Shown piece after piece: positions 8,223 through 14,984 of a stretch of 44,052 nucleotides of DNA (positions are counted from its first letter, which is position 1; the number at the start of each line of letters is the position of its first letter). This DNA comes from a virus. The stretch spans positions 1 through 44,052 of the IMG/VR virus record IMGVR_UViG_3300025108_000111; one strand, written 5' to 3'. Both the position numbers and the translations under genes were made by a program. The notes beneath the pieces are model-generated. The model was given only the letters and a program-made list of their open reading frames with translations. It searched no databases and had not been told where the DNA came from.

Positions 8223-8725
8223 CCGCCTTCGACACCGCATGGGGTTTAATCAAAATATCTCCTGATTTGACAACAAGCGAAAGCAATTGGCATAAACGCT
8301 ATCAAGACATTACGGGTGAAGAAAGCAATAGGGCGACCATACCTGAAGGCCTGTTTATCTCCGACCAACCAAATGAAGGCAACATTCTTTTGCACCTCCC
8401 TAACATTGCGATGGGAACCAGTTTTAATATGATAGATGATGCTGACAAAATAGAAGACATGAAAGGCTTTGAGGAAATGCTTGCGGCATCAAAGGATGCG
8501 AGCCATCCACTTTTTGAGGAACGATTTATCAGGGATTTTATTAAAAATTACAACCATGAATACGGTCATGCTCTTACCTTAGATGATGTGATTAGTTGGA
8601 AATTACAAAACAGGAAGCGAGATTTGAAATATGGTTGGGAGTCGTTGGCGCATATTCTTCAAGACCCAAATGACCGTGATTGGCGGGAAAAAATGAGATG
8701 GCACACAGAAGTAGGTGATTATTGA
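8219..8725 (+). CDS. Tagged small zincin-like protein, HEYGH
   Basis: 168 residues, ATG 8219 overlapping the upstream stop, with GGAGGGG just before. It opens with M-T-A-F-D-T-A-W-G-L-I-K. The middle has L-H-L-P-N-I-A-M-G-T, paralogous to the 4250 protein, and then F-I-K-N-Y-N-H-E-Y-G-H-A-L-T, the HExxH helix. The C-terminus ends in D-R-D-W-R-E-K-M, similar to S-D-W-K-Q-K-V near the end of the 4250 product. It is the shortest stand-alone member of the zincin set and shows the minimal tag-plus-domain arrangement. Confidence 0.72.
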   Translation: MTAFDTAWGLIKISPDLTTSESNWHKRYQDITGEESNRATIPEGLFISDQPNEGNILLHLPNIAMGTSFNMIDDADKIEDMKGFEEMLAASKDASHPLFEERFIRDFIKNYNHEYGHALTLDDVISWKLQNRKRDLKYGWESLAHILQDPNDRDWREKMRWHTEVGDY

Positions 8726-9439
8726 ATGACCGCATTCGATCAGGCTTGGAGTCTTCTCAAAATGCCTTTTGTCGTCGAGGACGGCGGTTTGCAGACTGAT
8801 TATTTATACCAAGGTCGAAGGACTGGTGACGAAGACACAGGATATTGGACACCGCACAAATCAAAGGCTTTGGCTTACGCAATGTTTGGTCCACGCAACG
8901 ATTACGAGGGTTCGCCTTTTGTTGATGCAAATGTGCATTATCCCGAATTACACATGGCAACTGCGCCAAAGGATGAATACATTGATGTTCCGAGGGATGA
9001 AGAATACATGGGTAATGGTATTTCAAGCGCAATTGAAAGAGGCCGTGTGGCTTTTCATGATCAAGAAGGGGTTGTCCCGCCTCATTCAAAAAAATTGCCG
9101 GATGAACACATAGCCCAAATCATTCAAAATATCATTGACTCGGATTTGTATGACGAAGAAATGGATGACTTTGAGGAAGAACATTACTCCGATGATGGTG
9201 ATGAGGATGAGGCATGGGATAATATATTCCTCCCGCCCCGAAAAGGAGGGCGTGGCCACTGGGAATCTATTTATCCCGATTTACGAGGCGATGAAGTGCA
9301 TTCAGGGGAATTGTATGAAGCCCTTGAAGAGTTATACGGTGAACAACCACTTTGGGATAAAATCACAACAAATGATATGTTGATTGGTGGTTCAAAACCA
9401 CATGACTTTGTAAGGCGTTTGAGAGAGAGGGGACAATAA
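8726..9439 (+). CDS. Tagged protein, weakly ADP-ribosyltransferase-like
   Basis: 237 residues, beginning directly after the preceding stop with AGGTGA upstream. It starts M-T-A-F-D-Q-A-W-S-L-L-K. L-Y-Q-G-R-R-T-G-D follows, then G-Y-W-T-P-H-K-S-K-A-L-A-Y-A-M-F-G, the same pattern as in the 5874 protein and like the Y-x-G-R ... F/W-T/S ... A-x-x-Y-A core of phage ART-fold proteins. The second half is extremely acidic (D-x-E-x-x-D-E runs). The catalytic Glu is not assigned, so the fold call is weak. It is the last member of the first tightly coupled run. Confidence 0.6.
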   Translation: MTAFDQAWSLLKMPFVVEDGGLQTDYLYQGRRTGDEDTGYWTPHKSKALAYAMFGPRNDYEGSPFVDANVHYPELHMATAPKDEYIDVPRDEEYMGNGISSAIERGRVAFHDQEGVVPPHSKKLPDEHIAQIIQNIIDSDLYDEEMDDFEEEHYSDDGDEDEAWDNIFLPPRKGGRGHWESIYPDLRGDEVHSGELYEALEELYGEQPLWDKITTNDMLIGGSKPHDFVRRLRERGQ

Positions 9440-9494
9440 AACCCTTTGACCCGAAGTAAACATTCAAAAACCAACAGCCCATCTCTTGAAATCT

Positions 9495-9665
9495 ATGCCG
9501 TATAGATGGTGCGAATGTCGCAGGGGATGTTACAATGTTGACACAAAATCAATCCATCGGTTGTATTCAATAGCCAAAAGGCCCAATTGCAGTAAATGCC
9601 AGCGGCGGATGCGTGAAATGACGCAGGATGAGATAAAAGAAGCCGGTCTTATAGAAAGTGTTTAG
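9495..9665 (+). CDS. Small zinc-binding protein (56 aa)
   Basis: ATG 9495 to TAG 9663, 56 residues. It is Cys-rich: W-C-E-C-R-R-G-C near the N-terminus and N-C-S-K-C-Q-R-R in the middle, so Cys at 6, 8, 12, 32 and 35 could bind one zinc. The second half is helical and basic, ending E-A-G-L-I-E-S-V. No ribosome binding site is obvious. It lacks the tag and interrupts the tagged cassette in the only gap there (9440-9688). It is possibly a small nucleic-acid-binding protein. Confidence 0.5.
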   Translation: MPYRWCECRRGCYNVDTKSIHRLYSIAKRPNCSKCQRRMREMTQDEIKEAGLIESV

Positions 9666-9688
9666 GTATTAAACACCCTCGCAAAACC

Positions 9689-10333
9689 ATGTCCGATTCC
9701 TTTGAGCGTGCATGGAGCGTGCTTAAAATGCCAAATATGTATGGTGATGACCCAATGGATGGTAATACCATCAATGGTCCACTGGGGCAAGGCTCCCATG
9801 CTGATGCCATGCGTCGAATGAACCCCCGTTTACTAGATGCGCTGATCAACATGAGAGTTGAAGAGGGCCAAAAAATCCCTCCAATGCATCAAAACCCAAT
9901 GGGAGGAATGAACCCAACGGGACCACCTTCTGAATACGACTCACCGCCTCCAAGAACAAGAATGTTTGATAGGGGAGACATTACTCCTCCTGATGCAATG
10001 GGCCAAATGGACCCGGAACGCCAAAAAAGAATGATGGCGAATCCAAAAGACTACCCCGGCAAAGGTGATACGGGCGAGCCGTATGGTGGACAAGGCGAAG
10101 GTCCAATGCGTGAAATGTCTCCTAAAAACTACGAACAGAAGCGTAGTGAGGAAAAAAGACGAACCGCTGGCGGCGACAGAAAAGGTAAATCTCCTGACAT
10201 GGAGAACCCCGCAAAGCCACCTAAACTAGGGCAGGGTCTAATTGACCGTGCAAGAAAGAATACTCACACTATGCCGGGTTCTTCAAAGTTTAAGAAACCA
10301 AGCGATAAAAAGGACTCTAAAAACGAGGAATGA
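9689..10333 (+). CDS. Tagged disordered Pro/Met/Lys-rich protein
   Basis: 214 residues, start M-S-D-S-F-E-R-A-W-S-V-L-K, a clear tag variant. Everything after it is low complexity: M-G-G-M-N-P-T-G-P-P, Y-D-S-P-P-P-R-T, and many Lys, Arg, Pro, Gly and Asp residues, with no predicted folded core. A basic Lys-rich tail ends the protein. It could be a DNA-condensing or scaffold-like internal virion protein; that role is inferred from composition only. The stop overlaps the next gene's first possible ATG. Confidence 0.65.
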   Translation: MSDSFERAWSVLKMPNMYGDDPMDGNTINGPLGQGSHADAMRRMNPRLLDALINMRVEEGQKIPPMHQNPMGGMNPTGPPSEYDSPPPRTRMFDRGDITPPDAMGQMDPERQKRMMANPKDYPGKGDTGEPYGGQGEGPMREMSPKNYEQKRSEEKRRTAGGDRKGKSPDMENPAKPPKLGQGLIDRARKNTHTMPGSSKFKKPSDKKDSKNEE

Positions 10334-10335
10334 TT

Positions 10336-10821
10336 ATGTCATCTGCTTTTGCTAATGGATGGTCCCTGTTGAAAAACGAGGAAAAGACATACAAAGAGGA
10401 GAAGGAAGACCCTTGCTGGGACGGATACAAGCAGGTTGGTATGAAAGAAAAGGGAGGTCGTAAAGTCCCAAACTGCGTCCCATCATCGACAAAGAAGTCG
10501 GCTTGTGACTGCGGCACATGCAATGTGCTTGTTGCATCTCTTTTAACAAAGGCTAAGTCAAAGCCATTTCATGGTTACAATCCAAACAAACACAGCAAAA
10601 AGGGTGGATTAAATGCTAAAGGCCGAGCCAAAGCAAAAAGAGAAGAAGGGGCGAATCTGAAGCCACCTGTAACTGAAAAGCCATCATCCCTCAAACCCGG
10701 CTCTAAAAAAGCAAAACGCCGTAAATCGTTCTGTGCAAGAATGGGCGGTGTCAAGGGACCAACCAGTAAAGGCGGCAAACTTACCCCAAAGGGTGCTTCA
10801 TTAAAACGGTGGAATTGTTGA
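10336..10821 (+). CDS. Tagged phage protein with SFCARM...KRWNC domain
   Basis: 161 residues from ATG 10336, preferred over ATG 10330 because GAGG is better spaced. The tag variant is M-S-S-A-F-A-N-G-W-S-L-L-K-N. It is followed by D-P-C-W-D-G-Y-K-Q-V-G-M-K and V-P-N-C-V-P, a short motif widespread in aquatic phage proteins, then C-D-C-G-T-C. The basic C-terminal half has K-G-G-L-N-A-K-G-R-A-K-A, L-K-P-P-V, S-F-C-A-R-M-G-G-V-K-G-P and the terminal L-K-R-W-N-C. This C-terminal block is a recurring marine phage domain of unknown role, probably nucleic-acid binding. Here it carries the local tag. Confidence 0.75.
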   Translation: MSSAFANGWSLLKNEEKTYKEEKEDPCWDGYKQVGMKEKGGRKVPNCVPSSTKKSACDCGTCNVLVASLLTKAKSKPFHGYNPNKHSKKGGLNAKGRAKAKREEGANLKPPVTEKPSSLKPGSKKAKRRKSFCARMGGVKGPTSKGGKLTPKGASLKRWNC

Positions 10822-11240
10822 TGTCGGCCTTTGATCGGGCATGGAATGTTCTAAAGTCGGCAATGGCTCCTGCTGATGACGAGGAGGAAGACTGGGACGA
10901 CACCGACCCACGAACAACAGGAATACCCCTAGAGGATTATGAAAAAGAGGGGAGAAGGCAATCAGGTTTTATCCCACGAGCATACACCGGCAGGGAAAAT
11001 GAAAAGCCTAACCCATTCAGGGGATACAAGCCGGACCCCACGGACCCGCAGGGTATGAACCCCTCCAACCCCCAACCTAGATTTAATCCGAGAGATGTTG
11101 AAGAGGATACTCACGGTTTAGAAATTGACCCTGAAGACCCTGACTGGAATAAAGGCGGGAGTCGTTTGGCCGATTACTTCACTGCATCATCTGACAAAGC
11201 ATTTGTTGATGCTTGGGCTATAACCAAACAGATCGCCTAA
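10821..11240 (+). CDS. Tagged protein with tags at both ends
   Basis: 139 residues from ATG 10821, which shares a base with the previous stop. The N-terminus is M-S-A-F-D-R-A-W-N-V-L-K-S-A-M. The body is acidic, Pro- and Asn-rich and probably unfolded. The C-terminus is D-K-A-F-V-D-A-W-A-I-T-K-Q-I-A, a second tag copy ending three residues before the stop. A disordered linker with a docking peptide at each end would suit a bridging protein. That is inference. Confidence 0.68.
   Translation: MSAFDRAWNVLKSAMAPADDEEEDWDDTDPRTTGIPLEDYEKEGRRQSGFIPRAYTGRENEKPNPFRGYKPDPTDPQGMNPSNPQPRFNPRDVEEDTHGLEIDPEDPDWNKGGSRLADYFTASSDKAFVDAWAITKQIA
11196..11228 (+). other. C-terminal copy of the tag
   Basis: The codons at 11196-11228 encode K-A-F-V-D-A-W-A-I-T-K, matching the A-F-x-x-A-W-x-x-x-K core, at the extreme C-terminus of the 10821 protein. 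It shows the peptide need not be N-terminal. Confidence 0.6.
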
Positions 11241-11264
11241 GTATGATCGGTGCGTCCCATTACC

Positions 11265-11654
11265 ATGACGGCCTTTGACCGAGCGTGGGCATTGGTTAAA
11301 CAGATGGGGATTAACATCAATGATAGTGAAGCCCCATATACTGAAATGATACTTGATGGTGAGAAGACCATTGAAACTAGAAGGACCAATAGTCTCGACC
11401 CGTATGTGGGTGAGGAGGTCGGTATTATCAGGACGGGCAAAGGTCCCGCTGAATTAGTCGGCTTTATGGATATTGAAAAGCCAAAGCAATACAACAATTC
11501 ACAGGAGTTTGACCGGGATAGAAAACAACATAGAGTCCCAAAGGGGTCAAAAGAGGATAAAGAAGGCAAATCGGTTGGGTATCCATTGACCGATGTTGAA
11601 CGGACGAAGCCAAAAGAGATTCATTCAAGAGGCTATATCGCTCGTGAGATTTGA
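11265..11654 (+). CDS. Tagged ASCH-domain protein
   Basis: 129 residues. ATG 11265 gives M-T-A-F-D-R-A-W-A-L-V-K; an in-frame GTG at 11250 is less likely because it would bury the tag. After the tag, A-P-Y-T-E-M-I-L-D-G-E-K-T-I-E-T-R-R and V-G-E-E-V-G-I-I-R-T-G-K-G match the ASCH fold (P-x-x-x-x-I-L-x-G-x-K-x-x-E-x-R, then the beta-barrel strand with G-x-x-x-x-I). ASCH domains bind RNA or modified nucleotides, and some hydrolyse modified nucleosides. A Lys-rich insertion precedes a Y-P-L-T-D-V-E-R segment near the end. It is the last tagged gene of the cassette. Confidence 0.75.
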   Translation: MTAFDRAWALVKQMGININDSEAPYTEMILDGEKTIETRRTNSLDPYVGEEVGIIRTGKGPAELVGFMDIEKPKQYNNSQEFDRDRKQHRVPKGSKEDKEGKSVGYPLTDVERTKPKEIHSRGYIAREI

Positions 11655-11691
11655 ATGATCAGTTAATAGAGTTGACAGGAGTGGGAGTATC

Positions 11692-12501
11692 ATGGCCGAC
11701 CAAGCCCGTGTAACGAGAGTTATCAAGAAAACAAAGGACATAAGGCTCAAAATACTTGACCAAAACGACGAAATGCCTGAATTGAAGAGGCCAACTGACA
11801 TATTAAGCGCAAACAAGGTATCAGGATGGTCGCTTAATTTTCCTATACAGGGAACATGCAATCCATCTAAATTGTGCGTCAAGACCTGCTATTATGCCAA
11901 TGGGATGACGGCGTGGACCAATTCTCTAAGAAAACAGGTTTGGTGCTACGAAAACTGTGTCAAAGACCCCATTTGGTTCGCTGAAGAAGTCATTAAAGAA
12001 TATCGTAAGCGTTCACTTACTTACCTGCGGTGGAACGGCGGAGGCGACCTATTCCCTGAATCTGTTGAAGCATTGAACCACATAGGTGAAAATCATCCCG
12101 ATGTGGTCATATGGATTGTGACAAGAATACCAAAAATGGCAAAACTTGTAAAGAATTATCCGAATCTCCATTTACACTTTAGTCTCGATAAAGAATCCCT
12201 AAAGCGTAGGGAAAAGGTGCTTTCATTAGACATTCCTATGAAAGACCGTATATTCTTTTCATATCAGTGCGACAAAGGCGAATACCCTGACATGCAACAA
12301 ATAATGGATGACCATGGTGTTTCTTTGTTTTTTTACGACAATTACTCCCCCCCAGCATTGCTTTATTCAGAATTGTTAAACGAGAAGGGCGATAGATACA
12401 AAGCACTATGTCCATTGAATATACGAAAAGCGCACGATCAAAGTATTGAGGGAACCTGCGGAGACTGCAAGCGTTGCTTCGACGGGTCCAATGTAAGGTG
12501 A
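11692..12501 (+). CDS. GP88-like cysteine protein
   Basis: 269 residues, ATG 11692 with GGAGTGGGAG upstream. G-T-C-N-P-S-K-L-C-V-K-T-C-Y-Y-A (Cys56, 62, 66) is the Cys cluster of the phage Gene Product 88 family. Y-L-R-W-N-G-G-G-D-L-F and W-I-V-T-R-I-P-K-M follow, and C-G-D-C-K-R-C closes the protein. GP88 proteins have a TIM-barrel-like arrangement and a Cys triad suggestive of a radical-SAM-like cluster, but no reaction is established that I know of. A second, divergent relative is encoded at 14981. It has no tag, and sits after a short gap that ends the tagged run. Confidence 0.72.
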   Translation: MADQARVTRVIKKTKDIRLKILDQNDEMPELKRPTDILSANKVSGWSLNFPIQGTCNPSKLCVKTCYYANGMTAWTNSLRKQVWCYENCVKDPIWFAEEVIKEYRKRSLTYLRWNGGGDLFPESVEALNHIGENHPDVVIWIVTRIPKMAKLVKNYPNLHLHFSLDKESLKRREKVLSLDIPMKDRIFFSYQCDKGEYPDMQQIMDDHGVSLFFYDNYSPPALLYSELLNEKGDRYKALCPLNIRKAHDQSIEGTCGDCKRCFDGSNVR

Positions 12502-12532
12502 ACAACCAAGGGCAACCCATTCGGAGGTAGGT

Positions 12533-12718
12533 TTGAAATCGTTGAAGGAAATTAACAATTGCCCCGGCTGTTCATATCTAACCATAAAAAACCGATTTAT
12601 TGTCTTATTCATTGAAAAAGCATATCATCTCCCTGTTGATCCGATAACTGATGTCCGGCGACAGCCATACCCAAGCCGCCACAGCGGGCATCAGTATATT
12701 GAAAGAATGGCCGGGTAA
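12533..12718 (+). CDS. Possible small protein (61 aa), doubtful
   Basis: TTG 12533 is preceded by a perfect GGAGGT six bases upstream, the strongest start signal in the 12502-12650 gap. The frame runs 61 codons and overlaps the methyltransferase gene by 68 bases. N-N-C-P-G-C-S-Y-L may bind metal and a short hydrophobic stretch follows (F-I-V-L-F-I). The last third looks like a shadow of the next gene. It could be a remnant. No homologue is recognised. Confidence 0.3.
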   Translation: MKSLKEINNCPGCSYLTIKNRFIVLFIEKAYHLPVDPITDVRRQPYPSRHSGHQYIERMAG

Positions 12719-14984
12719 CAAAAGAGGCAGACCGGGCCAAGGAGTGGTTAGTCAAACTGGCTTGACAATGTATCCAGTGGCTGACCAAAAAAACATTGAT
12801 GACACACGGTTTATGCAACCGCCTAAGCAATTCAAGTCAAAAGACCCTCTAGGCGAACCAGCCGACGCAAGGATGTTCAGAAACATCTCTCAATCAAAGT
12901 TTCATTCCCCCAACCCCGTCAATGACAAGTCTTCAGCAATGTTGAGCCTTGAACGCAAGTTTGGCACTGGCTCTCCGTCAGTCGTAGCCGTTGCCAATGC
13001 AATGCCACTTCAGAAACCTCGTATTGCCGTTGATGAAGGACAGCAAAGGCAGGCATTTCACGGGACAATGCATAGAGATTCAGAAGGAAGACCAATGCAG
13101 GGGTCTCATTCAGATAGGTTCAAAAAACCATTTAGCGGCGTTAGGTCTCGGCATTTGTGGACTCAAGGTAATCTTGATCAGCAGTTGATGCTTGATTTAA
13201 TGCAGGGGCGAAAAAACCTAGGCGATTTAGGTTTCAATGTGGGCCGCACATATCAAGGAGACATTGCTTTATTCAATGAAGAGGGGTATGAAATGCCTCG
13301 GTTAGGTTACAGTGTATTCTCCCAAGACAAAGAAGGCAGGCGTGAATATCGAGAGGACGAAGGCAGGCCATGGCGTGAGGCTAGAGATTATCAGGTCACA
13401 GGTTCAGTGGACCCTCTTTTGATGATTCCTAGTGCGGGCTATGCTAGTGGATATGTTGAGCATGAAGGAAAAGCAGGTGTTCCTGTCCCTCCAACTATGT
13501 CAGCAACAGAAGGCAAGCATGGCATTAACCAAGGTTTGGCTACTGGTCGTTATGGGCTTTACTTCAACCCTGACGATTTGACCCCCCAAGGACGCAGGGT
13601 GTATGAGCAGGCATTGTCGGGAGACATTATCCGTTCAGATGAATCATCAGCGATATTTGAAGATGCGTGGTCTGTTGTCAAATGGGACAGGCCTGCACCA
13701 TTGAAACCCTTAGCATCGATCATGGGCGTGAAGAATATGGCTGATTTGAAAAAACCTTACAGGAGGCAATATCAATCAGCGTATGCCCCTCTTATGGAGG
13801 AGGGGACAACTCTTGTTGAACCATTCATGGGTGGTGGCGGAATCACATATGGTTTACAACCCCCCTCACACATAGGTTCGGATTTAAGCCGTGAGATGGC
13901 AAGCCTGCATAATGCTGTCAAATACCGCCCTGAAATCTTTGATGCAAAGGCTTTGCAGGATATGGTTTTGACTCGTGTTGGCGAAACACCGACCTTTTCA
14001 TCATACAAAGGCAAGGAGGGTTCGCCTGAAATGCCAGTCGGTGGACCCGTCACACAAGACGAGATTGACCAATTTGGTATGCCTGACCTAGAAGGTGTCT
14101 TCTATGGAATCAACTATTACAAGCAACAAGACCGTTTCAATCGTTTGACTGACAAACGAAAAGTAGCCGGACTTACTCCTGATGAAGAGATTGAGTTATT
14201 GAGGCTCACATGGTTCCTCTCTAAGAACGCCTATTCGCAATCATTCCGCTACAATAAAGGTGGCCACATGAATATGCCCGGACCTAGACCAAGAGCAAGT
14301 GCGGGGCGAGGCTTTGGTTCATCAGTGGAGTCAATCATCAATTCGGGGAAAATAAACCGGGACCGCTTTGGATTGAGTGAAGATGATGAGGACATATGGA
14401 CTTCGGATGCAAAGGGCAACTTTGGCAAGGTTAGACCTGAATGGGCTAAATCAGATGCGGCTAAACCTGAATGGATGGGTAAAGGTGGTCTAAGGCAACC
14501 AGCATATTATGCGGGTGGAACAATGCCTTACGGAATCACCGAGGATGAGACAGACTTTGGCGATTATCATAGAACCCTTCGCAATTCAAACATTCTGAAT
14601 ATGGGTGTAAAAGACCTGATCAACCAAAAGCGAATGCCGGAAAACTTCGCAGTTGCTTTGGACCCTCCTTATCGAGGTCAAGAAGGCCAGCACACTGGAT
14701 GGCGTAGTGAGGATTCAGACATCATTGGTCAATTGTTTCAAACATTGGCCAAGCGGGGCATACCCGTGACATGGCATGACACGCCTCATCCTGAAAACAC
14801 CAAGTTTGTTGATGAGTCCGAGGGTGGGGAGTTTGCCACCGCCGATAGGTGGGAGGGCAATGTAAAGTCGGATGCAAAGAAGGTTCCCGAAATGTTTGCA
14901 TATGCGAACATGCCATGGTTGTCTGATATGGGAGCCGATGAGATAGCCAGTTGGAAAAACTCAAGGGGGAGTTGGACACCATGA
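12651..14984 (+). CDS. D12-class adenine DNA methyltransferase fused to an ART-like N-terminal region
   Basis: 777 residues. The N-terminal third is unfolded, then A-F-H-G-T-M-H-R-D (about 137-145) and G-R-Y-G-L-Y-F-N-P-D-D-L recall the HGT and G-x-Y-F pattern of phage ART-fold domains. A tag, A-I-F-E-D-A-W-S-V-V-K (334-344), follows, and immediately after it the methyltransferase begins: L-V-E-P-F-M-G-G-G-G (389-397) is the AdoMet motif I and D-P-P-Y (671-674) is motif IV. The order F-x-G-G then DPPY is that of N6-adenine Dam-like (alpha) enzymes. The long middle part is the target-recognition region. It would methylate adenines in viral or host DNA. The start is not well supported: no ribosome site precedes ATG 12651. 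The stop overlaps the next ATG. Confidence 0.82.
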   Translation: MSGDSHTQAATAGISILKEWPGNKRGRPGQGVVSQTGLTMYPVADQKNIDDTRFMQPPKQFKSKDPLGEPADARMFRNISQSKFHSPNPVNDKSSAMLSLERKFGTGSPSVVAVANAMPLQKPRIAVDEGQQRQAFHGTMHRDSEGRPMQGSHSDRFKKPFSGVRSRHLWTQGNLDQQLMLDLMQGRKNLGDLGFNVGRTYQGDIALFNEEGYEMPRLGYSVFSQDKEGRREYREDEGRPWREARDYQVTGSVDPLLMIPSAGYASGYVEHEGKAGVPVPPTMSATEGKHGINQGLATGRYGLYFNPDDLTPQGRRVYEQALSGDIIRSDESSAIFEDAWSVVKWDRPAPLKPLASIMGVKNMADLKKPYRRQYQSAYAPLMEEGTTLVEPFMGGGGITYGLQPPSHIGSDLSREMASLHNAVKYRPEIFDAKALQDMVLTRVGETPTFSSYKGKEGSPEMPVGGPVTQDEIDQFGMPDLEGVFYGINYYKQQDRFNRLTDKRKVAGLTPDEEIELLRLTWFLSKNAYSQSFRYNKGGHMNMPGPRPRASAGRGFGSSVESIINSGKINRDRFGLSEDDEDIWTSDAKGNFGKVRPEWAKSDAAKPEWMGKGGLRQPAYYAGGTMPYGITEDETDFGDYHRTLRNSNILNMGVKDLINQKRMPENFAVALDPPYRGQEGQHTGWRSEDSDIIGQLFQTLAKRGIPVTWHDTPHPENTKFVDESEGGEFATADRWEGNVKSDAKKVPEMFAYANMPWLSDMGADEIASWKNSRGSWTP
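13650..13682 (+). other. Internal tag at the fusion point of the methyltransferase
   Basis: A-I-F-E-D-A-W-S-V-V-K at residues 334-344 sits between the ART-like region and the first helix of the D12 methyltransferase, exactly where a separate tagged methyltransferase gene would begin. It suggests fusion of a tagged gene to an upstream neighbour. Confidence 0.6.

Noticed and set aside
11692-12501. Radical SAM enzyme call
   Set aside because: The Cys spacing is not the standard CxxxCxxC; only the GP88 family resemblance is supported.
12502-12650. Possible tRNA or small RNA in the 149-base gap
   Set aside because: No cloverleaf or stable hairpin is evident by eye; the only signal is the GGAGGT-led small frame listed with low confidence.
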